Assembly: GCA_045532455.1 (NCBI GenBank)
Contig: JAZSFX010000031.1
Span: 1 to 56,788 of the forward strand
DNA length: 56,788 bases
Direction: 5' to 3'
Source of the DNA: Ornithomonoglobus_A sp045532455
GTDB taxonomy: Bacteria; Bacillota; Clostridia; UBA1381
The stretch's first letter is position 1. Each line of letters begins with the position of its first letter. The notes beneath the pieces were generated by a model. That model was not told the DNA's origin. It saw only the letters and a list, made by a program, of their open reading frames with translations, and made no database searches. This document shows positions 1 to 8,791 of this stretch, piece after piece. The position numbers and the translations under genes are program-made.

Positions 1-1176
1 GAGTTGTTAAACAGGCTTGGAAATCCCCAGGATAAATTAAACGTAATACATATAGCGGGCACTAACGGAAAAGGCTCGGTAGGAGCATTTACCCAGGGTA
101 TTTTAATGGCTATGGGAAAAAGTGTGGGAAGATACGTTTCGCCCTCAGTTTTTTCGGAGCTTGAAAAATATAGCATTAACAAAAAGGACATTGAGTTATG
201 CGAATTTGAGGAGTGTGCACTCGCCGTCAAAAAAGCAGTAGACGAAATGTGCAAGGAAGGCTTTAATCACGCAACTGAGTTTGAGGCACAAACTGCAATA
301 GCATATCTGTACTTTGCAAAAAAGCAGTGCGATTATGCACTTATTGAGGTTGGTATGGGCGGAAGACTTGACGCCACAAATGTTATAAAAAAGCCTGTTT
401 TATCGGTCATAACAAAAATAGGCATAGACCACACGGGCTTTCTGGGCAGGGCAATAGAGCAAATAGCCTTTGAGAAGTGCGGAATCATAAAAGATAACGT
501 ATGTGTTGTGAGCGCAATCCAGTGCGACGCTGTAAAGAAGATAATACAAAAAACCGCTAAGGAAAAAAATGCCAATGTTGTATTTGCAAAAAGAGCAAAA
601 TACAGAGGTTTTTGTAATAACAAGCAGTATTTTGATTACGACAAAATGCAAAATATAGAGCTTAGCGCATTAGGGTTATATCAAACCCAAAACGCAGCTC
701 TTGCAATAGAGGCAGTACGTGCACTACATGAGGTTCGCGATGACACTGTAAAAAAAGGCTTAAAAGACGTTATATGGCAAGGCAGATTTGAAGTAATCGG
801 CAAAAACCCCGCTTTTGTAATAGACGGTGCACACAACAAAGACGGAGTATGCGCGCTTATGGATAGTGTGGATAGATACTTTGACGGCAAAGAAATCATA
901 TACATAACGGGAGTTTTTAAGGATAAGGACTACGCACAAATAGCTAAAATAAGCGGTAATAGGGCAAAAAAAGTGTATGCAATAACACCGCCATTGCCAC
1001 GCGGACTCCATAACGCCGAATATGCAAAAGAGCTCGGGAAGTATAACACCAATGTGTACTGCACGGACATTACAGAGGCAGTTAATGAGTGCAAAAAAGA
1101 AAAAGACGCCATTATAATATGCTTTGGCTCACTGTCTTTTCTTAACAATATAAAAAAAGAGGTAGAAAATGGATAG
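1..1176 (+). CDS. folC: Folylpolyglutamate synthase / dihydrofolate synthase, 5' truncated by window
   Basis: ATP-dependent ligase that adds glutamate to folates (and to dihydropteroate in bifunctional forms), in the cytoplasm. The Mur-ligase P-loop GTNGKGS lies about 20 residues in, followed by the family's YVSPS and ALIEVGMGGRLDATN stretches and the C-terminal VIDGAHN motif. About 391 codons are visible. The reading frame is open to base 1 and homologues have roughly 30 to 40 more residues before the P-loop, so the true start is outside the window and the TTG at base 4 is not a start. The stop overlaps the start of the HD-domain gene by 8 bp, so the two are translationally coupled. Identification is secure. 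Confidence 0.93.
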   Translation, partial: ELLNRLGNPQDKLNVIHIAGTNGKGSVGAFTQGILMAMGKSVGRYVSPSVFSELEKYSINKKDIELCEFEECALAVKKAVDEMCKEGFNHATEFEAQTAIAYLYFAKKQCDYALIEVGMGGRLDATNVIKKPVLSVITKIGIDHTGFLGRAIEQIAFEKCGIIKDNVCVVSAIQCDAVKKIIQKTAKEKNANVVFAKRAKYRGFCNNKQYFDYDKMQNIELSALGLYQTQNAALAIEAVRALHEVRDDTVKKGLKDVIWQGRFEVIGKNPAFVIDGAHNKDGVCALMDSVDRYFDGKEIIYITGVFKDKDYAQIAKISGNRAKKVYAITPPLPRGLHNAEYAKELGKYNTNVYCTDITEAVNECKKEKDAIIICFGSLSFLNNIKKEVENG

Positions 1177-1633
1177 AGCAGACAAAATATACAACCACCC
1201 CACATACAAAAAAATAATGCAAAAAATTGCAGACACCGAAAAGGGCAGAATTTACTGTCTGCACGGAGTGGAGCACTCATTTGACGTTGCACGTATAGCA
1301 TATATAATCGCTCTCGAAAATGGCATAAAAATCAAAAAAGATATTATATATGCAACTGCACTCTTGCACGATTTAGGGAGGGGTTTGGATTACCACAACC
1401 ACACTCATAAAAGCATAGAGCTTGCAGACGAAATTCTACGCGATTGCGACTTTGGTGAGAATGAAATTTTGCAGATAAAAAATGCCATAGATATGCATGG
1501 CGACGAAAACGGAGACGGTCTTTTGGGAATTATACAAAAGGCAGACAAGGTATCACGTCTTTGCCTTAACTGCAAAAGCATTGATAAGTGCAAATGGAAA
1601 AAGGAAGAATTAAATATGAATATAACATATTAA
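1169..1633 (+). CDS. Small HD-domain metal-dependent hydrolase
   Basis: A 154-residue protein with the metal-binding pattern of HD phosphohydrolases: H36, the H67-D68 doublet in ALLHDLG, and D126 in KADKVSR. Substrate unknown; family members hydrolyse nucleotides or cyclic nucleotides. Three cysteines (C132, C135, C141) near the C-terminus form a CxxC plus one arrangement that is not part of the HD core. The start ATG lies inside the end of folC, which indicates one transcript with folC. I see no signal peptide or membrane segment. The fold is clear; the biochemical role is not. Confidence 0.82.
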   Translation: MDRADKIYNHPTYKKIMQKIADTEKGRIYCLHGVEHSFDVARIAYIIALENGIKIKKDIIYATALLHDLGRGLDYHNHTHKSIELADEILRDCDFGENEILQIKNAIDMHGDENGDGLLGIIQKADKVSRLCLNCKSIDKCKWKKEELNMNITY

Positions 1634-1711
1634 TACGAACAAATCATATTAATATTTTACATATACAAAACACAACAGAGAATAAAAACAACATAAGAAA
1701 GGAAGTATTAA

Positions 1712-3472
1712 ATGAGTATTTTTAATATTTTTTCACTATTTGGAGGCCTTGCGCTATTCCTTTACGGAATGAACATTATGGGTGATTCTCTTGAGAGACT
1801 TGGCGGCGGTAAATTCGAAAGAATTCTCGAAAAAGTTACAAGTAATCCGCTAAAAGGAGTTTTAGTGGGTGCGCTTGTAACCGCTGTAATTCAGTCGTCA
1901 TCAGCAACAACCGTTATGGTTGTAGGTTTTGTTAACTCAGGTATAATGAAGCTTGCTCAGGCAATCGGAATTATCATGGGTGCCAATATCGGTACAACTA
2001 TAACCTCTTGGATTTTGTCTTTATCAGGAATTGAGGGCGACAATTTCTGGATTCAGATGTTAAAACCTATAAACTTTACCCCGATACTTGCGCTTGTTGG
2101 TATTGTTATGCAGATGTTCTCCAAGAGAGACAGCCACAAAAATATAGGAAACATTTTACTTGGTTTTTCGGTACTGATGTTTGGTATGGACGCTATGTCG
2201 GGTGCAGTAGACCCATTAAAAACAAATGAACAATTTAAAAATATATTAATAATGTTCCAAAACCCCGTACTTGGCGTGCTTGCAGGAGCGGTGCTTACTG
2301 CAATTATTCAGTCATCATCTGCGTCTGTTGGTATTTTGCAGGCTCTTTCCGTTACGGGTGCAATAACCTTCGGAAGTGCAATCCCGATTATCCTGGGACA
2401 AAACATAGGTACTTGTGCAACTGCACTTATTTCGTGTATCGGTGCACAAAAGAATGCAAAGCGCGCAGCTGTTGTTCACCTGTATTTTAACATAATAGGA
2501 ACTGTCGTATTTTTGTGTGCATTCTACATACTAAACGCAATTATAGATTTTACATTTATAAACGATACTGTAAACGAATTTAATATAGCAGTTGTACATA
2601 CAATATTTAATGTTACTACAACAACAATTCTTATACCGTTCCACAAGGTGCTCGAGAAACTTGCAATTCTCACAATTCGTGATAAGAACGAAGAAAAAGA
2701 AGAAGCAATTATCTTGGACGAGCGTTTCTTGGTAACACCGTCATACGCAATCGAAAAGTGTGCAGATGTATGTTCAATGGTTGTTGAAAAAACATACAAG
2801 GCAGTTGAGCTTGCATTCGAGTGCAGTGCAAATTATTCCGACAAGCTATATCAGGAGGTTGTAGAACTTGAGGATAAAACAGACCACTACGAAGATGTGA
2901 TAGAAAATTATCTTATAAAGGTTTCGAGCCACGTTTTATCTGTGGCAGACTCGCAAAAGGTAAGCTTTTTGCTTCACGCGGTAGACGAGCTTGAGAGCAT
3001 AACAGACTATGCAATGAACATTGCAAGAATAAGCAAAGATGCATATGCAAAGGGAATATCATTCTCCGAAACTGCAAACGAGGAGCTTAATGTTATGAAG
3101 AGTGCTACAATGGAAATTGTAGAGCTTATGGCACAGACAATTACTAATAGCGACAGTGCTATTGCGGTTAAGATTTCACCGCTTGAGGATATTATAGACG
3201 TTCTTAAAAACAGCCTAAAGGCAAGACACATTGTGAGATTACAACAAGGTCAGTGTAATGCCGCAACAGGCTTTGCATTCAACGACTTTATCAGCTCAAT
3301 GGAAAAAATCTCAGACTGTTGTCAGACTATTGCTCTTTCATATATTCAGCTTTGCGAAGCAGATATCGAAAAGCACCAATATCTGAGCGAGCAAAAGAAC
3401 ACGAGCTCACGTTACGAAGAAAGACATGGCAGATATGCTCTAAAATATGCACTGCCCGAGTTAAAAAATTAA
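1712..3472 (+). CDS. Na/Pi cotransporter family protein with C-terminal PhoU-like domain
   Basis: A 586-residue inner-membrane protein of the NptA/PNaS type that imports phosphate (or a related anion) with sodium. It shows the two inverted QSSSAT / QSSSAS signature repeats (near residues 70 and 205), each followed by a GANIGT or GQNIGT motif, and about eight hydrophobic segments in the first 310 residues. Residues 345 to 560 are helical and acidic, as in the PhoU-like regulatory domain often fused to bacterial members. A good ribosome site (AGAAAGGAAG) precedes the ATG. It stands alone, ended by a strong terminator directly downstream. The substrate is inferred from the family only. Confidence 0.9.
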   Translation: MSIFNIFSLFGGLALFLYGMNIMGDSLERLGGGKFERILEKVTSNPLKGVLVGALVTAVIQSSSATTVMVVGFVNSGIMKLAQAIGIIMGANIGTTITSWILSLSGIEGDNFWIQMLKPINFTPILALVGIVMQMFSKRDSHKNIGNILLGFSVLMFGMDAMSGAVDPLKTNEQFKNILIMFQNPVLGVLAGAVLTAIIQSSSASVGILQALSVTGAITFGSAIPIILGQNIGTCATALISCIGAQKNAKRAAVVHLYFNIIGTVVFLCAFYILNAIIDFTFINDTVNEFNIAVVHTIFNVTTTTILIPFHKVLEKLAILTIRDKNEEKEEAIILDERFLVTPSYAIEKCADVCSMVVEKTYKAVELAFECSANYSDKLYQEVVELEDKTDHYEDVIENYLIKVSSHVLSVADSQKVSFLLHAVDELESITDYAMNIARISKDAYAKGISFSETANEELNVMKSATMEIVELMAQTITNSDSAIAVKISPLEDIIDVLKNSLKARHIVRLQQGQCNAATGFAFNDFISSMEKISDCCQTIALSYIQLCEADIEKHQYLSEQKNTSSRYEERHGRYALKYALPELKN

Positions 3473-3481
3473 TAAAGATAG

Positions 3482-3512
3482 AAAAGCTTCTCATAAAATG
3501 AGAAGCTTTTTT
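3482..3512 (+). terminator. Rho-independent terminator after the Na/Pi transporter
   Basis: A perfect 12-bp stem, AAAGCTTCTCAT with ATGAGAAGCTTT, with a tiny loop, followed by a T run. It lies 10 nt after the transporter stop codon and separates that gene from the riboswitch transcript. Confidence 0.85.
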
Positions 3513-3537
3513 ATGTAAAAACAAGCATTTCCACATA

Positions 3538-3566
3538 TTGACAACAAATAAATAGTATGATACAAT
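3538..3566 (+). promoter_or_regulatory. Vegetative promoter of the cobalamin-regulated operon
   Basis: A consensus -35 TTGACA and a -10 TACAAT are separated by exactly 17 nt, with an extended TGA before the -10. The predicted start, about 3573, lies just before the riboswitch P1 stem. The same TGATACAAT form recurs at the promoter of the stalk-domain gene. Confidence 0.8.
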
Positions 3567-3588
3567 TATAAAAAATTTAATATATCGT

Positions 3589-3797
3589 TTAATGTGTCGT
3601 CCTTGCGCGTAACGTAAAAATTTTTTTACAGCCTTGGAGGGTGAAAAGGGAATCGGGTGAGAATCCCGAACGGTACTGCCGCCGTATGAATTTTATGCCG
3701 TATATACGTCGATGAAAGTCGGTCATTGGGAAACTGAGAAGGCAGTGTATACGGCGTTGCAAAGCAATAAGAATTCAAGTCGAAAGACCTGCATTAA
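3589..3797 (+). ncRNA. Cobalamin riboswitch aptamer
   Basis: The segment holds the conserved blocks of the cobalamin aptamer in order: GGTGAAAAGGGAATCGGGTG, AATCCCGAACGGTACTGCCG, and the terminal AAGTCGAAAGACCTGC block. A closing P1 helix can be drawn between TTAATGT (3589) and GCATTAA (3791). The aptamer lies between a consensus promoter and a terminator-like hairpin at 3909 and precedes three exported proteins, so high cobalamin should lower their expression. The core is slightly variant (GCCGCCGTA where ACTGTA is commoner). I cannot say which corrinoid form it prefers. Confidence 0.88.
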
Positions 3798-3908
3798 CAA
3801 ATAAGGGTGTTTTTTGTGTGCAAATTACGCACAAATCACACATATGGGGTCTGTACCCCTTTGTTTGCTTTGCTTTTTTTGCAAAGACGGTTATGTTCAC
3901 AGAAATAT

Positions 3909-3943
3909 GCAGCTGTGGTAATTTTTTTGCCGCAGCTTTTTTT
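3909..3943 (+). terminator. Terminator-like hairpin, likely riboswitch expression platform
   Basis: AGCTGTGG (3911) pairs with CCGCAGCT (3930), and a T run follows directly. It lies 110 nt after the aptamer and 40 nt before the first gene, so premature termination is the likely output. A second short hairpin (GGGG...CCCC near 3846) and a GCAAA-rich stretch between them could form the competing anti-terminator; that part is inference. Confidence 0.6.
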
Positions 3944-3984
3944 GTAGGTGTTGCGGCATAGCAAATAAAGGGAGGTACAAGATT

Positions 3985-5031
3985 ATGTACAAAAAAATCT
4001 ACAAAAAACTTATTTTAGTAATTCTTACAATGGTGGTTGTTGTGTCGCTTTGTGCAACAATAAGCGCACAGGAGCCTCAGTATGCTTACATTTCGGCATA
4101 CGATTACACCGCAAGCGAGGCGGGTATTGCAGGTGCAAGTCCTAAGGGTGTAATCCTTGAAAATTACAAGGTAGAAATTGCACAAAGCACGGCGCAGACT
4201 ATCAAAAATGCGTTTAGCCAAAACGGTGTGCTATCAGAGTGGGATGGTTCATATGTAAAATCAATAAACGGACTTGGTGAGGGCAAGGGCTATGCAGGCT
4301 GGTCTATGTCATATAACAACGACGACTACTCAAATTGGGGAATTGACCAAATAACGCTAGAAGACGGGGATGTACTTCGTTTTGACTATACCAATAACGT
4401 AGACACTTTTACAGACGATATAGGTAATGGCTTTTACGGACTTCCCATAATATCACAGATATCACTTGACGGTATAGAAGTAAAAACATCAAAAACATCT
4501 GAATATGACGAATACTGGAATCCAGTGAATGTATATTACATTGATTATGCAAACGGTGTTAAGGAAGAGATAAAAGGCGATGGCAGTGAACAAAATCCGT
4601 TTATAATTAATGTGCCTGTAGAAAATGAGACAGATATAACAAGTATAAAGGCAAGCTATTTAACAAGTCTTAATCAGCATTATCGGATTACACAGGGTAT
4701 TGATGATTTTGCAGACTACACCAACGGTGTTGACGTAAGTATTTCAAGTCTTGGCGGCAAATATATAAGCTATTATAAAATCTATGCAAAAAGACTTAAT
4801 CCCAACGGTGTCGCAGTTGATGTTGTCGAGAGTGAAGATAACATAAAAACATACGTATGTTCAAACACCCAAGCAAAATGTTATAGTGCTTTTTATAACG
4901 CTGATAAAACGCTAAATAATGCAACGGTAAATGATATTGCAAGGGGAGTTTCGCTAATAAGCAGTGCAAAAACAAGTGATACTGAACATAGAACATTTGT
5001 CTGGGCAGATACAATGTTGCCACTTAACTGA
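3985..5031 (+). CDS. Exported DUF4430 (transcobalamin C-terminal-like) protein
   Basis: A 348-residue protein with a Sec signal peptide (KKIYKK, hydrophobic stretch, probable cleavage after ISA near residue 28). Residues about 40 to 135 look like a DUF4430 domain: YAGWSMSYNN, then WGIDQITLEDGD and FDYT. In animals this domain is the C-terminal beta domain of transcobalamin and intrinsic factor. The rest (residues 150 to 348) has no motif I recognise. There is no anchor, so it may be secreted or held by the downstream SLH or lipoprotein partners. It follows the cobalamin riboswitch directly and has a strong ribosome site (GGGAGGT). A cobalamin-binding role is inferred from fold plus regulation. 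Confidence 0.75.
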   Translation: MYKKIYKKLILVILTMVVVVSLCATISAQEPQYAYISAYDYTASEAGIAGASPKGVILENYKVEIAQSTAQTIKNAFSQNGVLSEWDGSYVKSINGLGEGKGYAGWSMSYNNDDYSNWGIDQITLEDGDVLRFDYTNNVDTFTDDIGNGFYGLPIISQISLDGIEVKTSKTSEYDEYWNPVNVYYIDYANGVKEEIKGDGSEQNPFIINVPVENETDITSIKASYLTSLNQHYRITQGIDDFADYTNGVDVSISSLGGKYISYYKIYAKRLNPNGVAVDVVESEDNIKTYVCSNTQAKCYSAFYNADKTLNNATVNDIARGVSLISSAKTSDTEHRTFVWADTMLPLN

Positions 5032-5054
5032 TATAAGCGGGGGAAGTGGAAGAT

Positions 5055-6716
5055 ATGAAAAAACTTGTAATAGGATTAATAACAATTTTTTTATGTGTAT
5101 TCTGTGAATGCGGTGTTCTTGCAAATGATATAAGTACCCAATTAAACAAAACAACGGAATATGTATCACGTGCCGTAACAAATCCAGGCGTCGGCAGTGT
5201 GGGCGGAGATTGGGCAGTGTTTGCTTTGTCGAGGGGTAATTATCAAAACAACGATTTCTACAACACATACTACAAAAACGTAAAAGAAACAATAGAGCAA
5301 AAAAATTCCGCGTATATAGCAGACGCGAGCACCGACAATTCAAGAACAATAATTGCTCTCTCATCAGCAGGATACGACGTAACAAATATCGGCGGTTATA
5401 ATCTGTACGCACCGTTGGAGGATTTTGACTATACGGTCGAAAGAGGTGTAAATGCCGCCTCATATGCTTTGATTGCTTTTGACTGCACAGATTATGAGAT
5501 AATAGATGAAAATGCAACAAACTCAAGGGAAAAGCTTATAGAATATATACTTTCAAAAAGTGTACCAAGCGGTGGCTGGGCAAATGGTGGTAATATTGCG
5601 GATATGGATATGAGTGCTATGACTATACAGGCACTTGCACCATATTACGAAAGTAACGAAGAAGTTAAAACCGCAGTAGACTCGGCACTCAATATGCTAT
5701 CGCACAGACAATCTAATGATGGTAGCTACGCAAGTGGGAGAGTATCCAACTTGGAGAGTTGTGCGCAGGTACTATGTGCGTTGTCTGTTATGGGTATTGA
5801 TGTAAACGATGAGCGCTTTGTAAAAAACGGTAACAGTGTGCTTGACGCTCTTATGTCCTTTTACGATGATACCACAGGCGCATTTAAGCATATAAAAGAG
5901 GGGACAGTAAACAAGATGTCAACCGAGCAGGCTTTGTATGCAATGATTGCATATGACCGCGCAACCAAAAGTCAGAACAGTCTTTATGATTTAAGCGATG
6001 TTACTGAAAGAGAATTTTATACAGACGACGAAGAACGAGATACAGTATACGAAGAAGTATATGAAGAAGTAATATACGAAGAAACAGAGCAAACAGAAAC
6101 AACAGAAGAAGATAACACATCTCAGGAGCTTCCGAATATAGAAACAATAACCGTACCGCAGGCTGATTTTGTCGATATAAATGGTAATGAGTTCGAAAAC
6201 GAAATAAAAGCACTCGCCAAAAACGGAATAATAAACGGAAAAACGAACAACATTTTTGAACCCAACTCCACAATGACGCGTGCTGAGTATGCAACAATAA
6301 TTGTAAAGGCGCTGAAGTTAGAGGGCGGAGAAAATGTATTTGAGGATGTAAGCGAAAGTGATTGGTTTTATGAATATGTAATAAGTGCATATAATAGCGG
6401 AATAATAAACGGAGTTTCAAAAACTGAGTTTGCACCGCAAAAACAAATAACACGCGAGGAAGCTGCACTTATGTGCACAAGGGCGGCAAGGCTTTTTTGT
6501 GCAGCCGCCACAATAAAAGATGAGCAAATACGGAATATACTCGCTCAGTTTGATGATTACACAAAAGTAAGTGATTGGGCGCGCGAGGGTATGGCATTTT
6601 GCTATGCAAATAGTATATTAAAGGACGACAGTATGAAAATCAATCCGCGCGAGAATGTAAAACGCGGAGAGGTTGCATATATGATATATAACTTATTGAG
6701 GATTAAAAACGTATGA
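5055..6716 (+). CDS. S-layer-anchored alpha/alpha-toroid (squalene-cyclase/intrinsic-factor-like) protein
   Basis: About 553 residues. I choose the ATG at 5055, which begins a normal signal peptide (MKKLVIGLITIFLCVFC), over an upstream in-frame GTG that falls in the ribosome site. Residues 30 to 300 carry repeats of the prenyltransferase/squalene-oxidase toroid type (VPSGGWANGG, MSAMTIQALAPYY, SNDGSYASG, TEQALYAMIAYDR). This is the fold of the alpha domain of intrinsic factor and transcobalamin. An acidic Glu/Thr linker (about 320 to 370) leads to three SLH repeats (375 to 550) with TRAE/TREE-like motifs that should bind cell-wall polymer. It overlaps the next gene by 4 bp. Its place under a cobalamin riboswitch makes B12 capture the leading hypothesis. 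Confidence 0.78.
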   Translation: MKKLVIGLITIFLCVFCECGVLANDISTQLNKTTEYVSRAVTNPGVGSVGGDWAVFALSRGNYQNNDFYNTYYKNVKETIEQKNSAYIADASTDNSRTIIALSSAGYDVTNIGGYNLYAPLEDFDYTVERGVNAASYALIAFDCTDYEIIDENATNSREKLIEYILSKSVPSGGWANGGNIADMDMSAMTIQALAPYYESNEEVKTAVDSALNMLSHRQSNDGSYASGRVSNLESCAQVLCALSVMGIDVNDERFVKNGNSVLDALMSFYDDTTGAFKHIKEGTVNKMSTEQALYAMIAYDRATKSQNSLYDLSDVTEREFYTDDEERDTVYEEVYEEVIYEETEQTETTEEDNTSQELPNIETITVPQADFVDINGNEFENEIKALAKNGIINGKTNNIFEPNSTMTRAEYATIIVKALKLEGGENVFEDVSESDWFYEYVISAYNSGIINGVSKTEFAPQKQITREEAALMCTRAARLFCAAATIKDEQIRNILAQFDDYTKVSDWAREGMAFCYANSILKDDSMKINPRENVKRGEVAYMIYNLLRIKNV

Positions 6717-7417
6717 GGAATTTAAAATCAATATCGGTATATTTTGTTGCACTCACTTGTGTACTGCTGTTGCTTTTTGGTTGTTCAAAAACGGTGGAAA
6801 ATACTGCATATAACCAATCCGCACCAACGCCCGTGCCAACGCAGGAGGCACTTGGTATAATTCTTGAACCAAAAAGCACTCAAACACCAACACCCAAGCC
6901 GATGCCAAAGGTGGTTGATGTTAAAAATGAGGCAACCGCAAAACCGCAAAAAGAAAACAATATTATGGTGTTTAACGAGGGTACACAAGCACAAAACGAG
7001 GCAACCGCACCCCCGCAAGATGAAAAAAACTATTGCTCACTTGTTGTAAGTTGCGAAACCATATTGGATAATATGGATAAACTAAAAAAAGAAATGCACC
7101 GACTTGTCCCCGATAACGGAATTATATTATCAAAGGAAAAGGTCGAATTCAACGAGGGGGAGAGTGCTTTTAATGTATTACAACGCGAGCTTAAACGCGC
7201 AAAAATACATATGGAATTTGTAGATACTCCCGTATATAACAGTGTGTACGTAGAGGGCATAAACAATCTCTATGAATTTGATTGCGGAAGTGAGTCGGGC
7301 TGGTCTTATTCAGTTAATGATTGGATACCCAACTACGGAATTTCCCAGTATAATTTAAAAAATGGCGATAAAATAAAAGTATTTTACATATGTGATAGGA
7401 ACGAGGATATATTTTAA
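6713..7417 (+). CDS. DUF4430 lipoprotein
   Basis: A 234-residue lipoprotein: lipobox LLFGC with the lipidated Cys at about residue 24, then a Pro/Thr/Gln-rich spacer (residues 35 to 100), then a C-terminal DUF4430 domain containing ESGWSYSVNDW and YNLKNGDKIKVFYI. The stop ends in the foot of a long hairpin. It is translationally coupled (ATGA overlap) to the toroid protein. With the other two genes it gives a surface set of one free or secreted, one S-layer-bound and one membrane-bound component. No ABC or ECF transporter gene is present here, so transport across the membrane must be encoded elsewhere. Confidence 0.78.
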   Translation: MRNLKSISVYFVALTCVLLLLFGCSKTVENTAYNQSAPTPVPTQEALGIILEPKSTQTPTPKPMPKVVDVKNEATAKPQKENNIMVFNEGTQAQNEATAPPQDEKNYCSLVVSCETILDNMDKLKKEMHRLVPDNGIILSKEKVEFNEGESAFNVLQRELKRAKIHMEFVDTPVYNSVYVEGINNLYEFDCGSESGWSYSVNDWIPNYGISQYNLKNGDKIKVFYICDRNEDIF

Positions 7418-7520
7418 GTCTTAATAAAATTGCCCATCTTACCATTTTCAAAAACTCGAAGTATCTGCATACGCCATCGCTTTTTCAAATGGCAAGTGCG
7501 AACAATTTTCTCGCAGACTT
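7416..7520. repeat. Long imperfect hairpin element, copy 1
   Basis: A 105-nt imperfect palindrome that starts at the stop codon of the lipoprotein gene. Outer arms AAGTCT / AGACTT; main arms AAAATTGCCCATCTTACCATTT (7426) against the complement of AAATGGCAAGTGCGAACAATTT (7487); centre GTATctgcATAC. A second copy with the same layout follows grpE at 10358. No T run follows, so it is not a simple terminator. It lies in the gap before hemW. Confidence 0.7.
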
Positions 7521-7557
7521 GGTTTTGTGCCACAAGGTACGGAAAGGAAAAACTAAT

Positions 7558-8661
7558 ATGATAGGTTTATACATCCATATACCGTTTTGTATAAAAAAAT
7601 GTAAATACTGTGATTTTACCTCGTATGTAGGTTGCGAGGATAAATTTGACGCGTATCTTAATGCCATTTTTAACGAAATGAAAGAATACAGTGGAGAGAG
7701 TGCCAATACCGTCTTTATAGGCGGTGGTACACCCTCGATACTTTCGCCCAAGCAAATTACGGAATTAATGAATAATATCCACAAAAATTTTAACCTTTCA
7801 CCTGATTGCGAAATAAGTATGGAGGCAAATCCGGGCACGCTTAACACAGATAAAATGCATGCCATGTATGATGGCGGTATAAACCGCGTCAGTGTAGGCG
7901 TGCAGTCCTTTAATGATACGGAGCTTGAGTTGGTAGGCAGAATACACAACGCTAAAACCGCATATAATAATATTTGGCAATTAAGTGAGATGGGGTTTAA
8001 CAACATAAATCTTGATGTTATGAGCGCACTTCCATTTCAGAATATAAAAAATCTTTCGAATACATTAAAAAAGGCTATAGAATTACCCATAACGCACATA
8101 AGCGCATACAGTCTTATTTTAGAAGATGGTACACCGCTTAAAGCAGAGTACGAAAACGGTAAATTTACATTGCCCACAGACGACGAGGATCGAAAAATGT
8201 ATGCCTACACCGTCGGATTTTTAAAGGAAAACGGATTTATGCGATACGAAATCTCAAACTTTGCAAAAGAGGGATACGAGTGCCGGCACAACAAAAAATA
8301 TTGGTCGTGTGATGAATATATCGGAATAGGCGCATCGGCACACTCTTATATAGGTAACAAAAGGTTTTCCAACACCAATAATCTGCAAGAATATATAAAC
8401 GGTGCAAAAAGAGATATAACAGAGCTTACTAAAAACGATAAAATCTCAGAATTTATGATGATGGGACTGCGCACCCAAAAAGGTGTGAGTGAGCAGGAAT
8501 TCAAAAACCGCTTTGGTATGGAAATAAACAATATTTTTAAAAACGAAACTGAAAAATTTATAAAGCTTGGCTTAATGAATTATGACGGTAGCTATTACTC
8601 GCTCTCCGACAGAGGCTTTGACATATCAAACAGTATAATGTGTGAATTTATTGTTATTTAA
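7558..8661 (+). CDS. hemW: HemW-like radical SAM protein (coproporphyrinogen-oxidase-like)
   Basis: A 367-residue protein with the radical-SAM cluster motif of the HemW family near its N-terminus (IPFCIKKCKYCDF; C11, C15, C18), then GGGTPS, EANPGT and GVQSF motifs and a C-terminal HemN-like region. HemW proteins bind heme and are thought to deliver it; they are often misnamed oxygen-independent coproporphyrinogen oxidase. I start at the ATG at 7558, which follows GGAAAGG, not at the in-frame ATG 69 nt upstream that falls in the hairpin element. In many Firmicutes hemW directly precedes hrcA, as here. Confidence 0.9.
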   Translation: MIGLYIHIPFCIKKCKYCDFTSYVGCEDKFDAYLNAIFNEMKEYSGESANTVFIGGGTPSILSPKQITELMNNIHKNFNLSPDCEISMEANPGTLNTDKMHAMYDGGINRVSVGVQSFNDTELELVGRIHNAKTAYNNIWQLSEMGFNNINLDVMSALPFQNIKNLSNTLKKAIELPITHISAYSLILEDGTPLKAEYENGKFTLPTDDEDRKMYAYTVGFLKENGFMRYEISNFAKEGYECRHNKKYWSCDEYIGIGASAHSYIGNKRFSNTNNLQEYINGAKRDITELTKNDKISEFMMMGLRTQKGVSEQEFKNRFGMEINNIFKNETEKFIKLGLMNYDGSYYSLSDRGFDISNSIMCEFIVI

Positions 8662-8702
8662 TGTTTAAATTGTTAATATTTTGTGAATGTTTAAAAAAAC
8701 TA

Positions 8703-8731
8703 TTGACTTTTGTGTAAAAAGGTGGTATCGT
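8703..8731 (+). promoter_or_regulatory. Promoter of the hrcA heat-shock operon
   Basis: TTGACT (8703) and TATCGT (8726) are 17 nt apart, directly upstream of the CIRCE operator. Confidence 0.65.
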
Positions 8732-8739
8732 ATTATTTG

Positions 8740-8766
8740 TTAGCAGTCAACGGCGGTGAGTGCTAA
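8740..8766 (+). promoter_or_regulatory. CIRCE operator (HrcA binding site)
   Basis: TTAGCAGTC, nine spacer bases, GAGTGCTAA. This is the CIRCE inverted repeat (consensus TTAGCACTC-N9-GAGTGCTAA) with one mismatch in the left arm. It overlaps the start of the transcript, so HrcA represses its own operon with grpE and dnaK. Confidence 0.93.
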
Positions 8767-8791
8767 CAAATAAAAGGCGGTGAAACGTATT

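Noticed and set aside
4954..5526. Antisense open frame of 190 codons
   Set aside because: Arg/His/Leu-rich antisense shadow of the exported B12-locus genes, no ribosome site.
6001..6468. Antisense open frame of 155 codons in the toroid/SLH gene
   Set aside because: Low-complexity Leu/Arg/His translation of the acidic linker and SLH repeats read backwards.
7489..7557. Upstream ATG for hemW
   Set aside because: It lies in the right arm of the long hairpin and gives 23 residues not found in HemW; ATG 7558 follows GGAAAGG.
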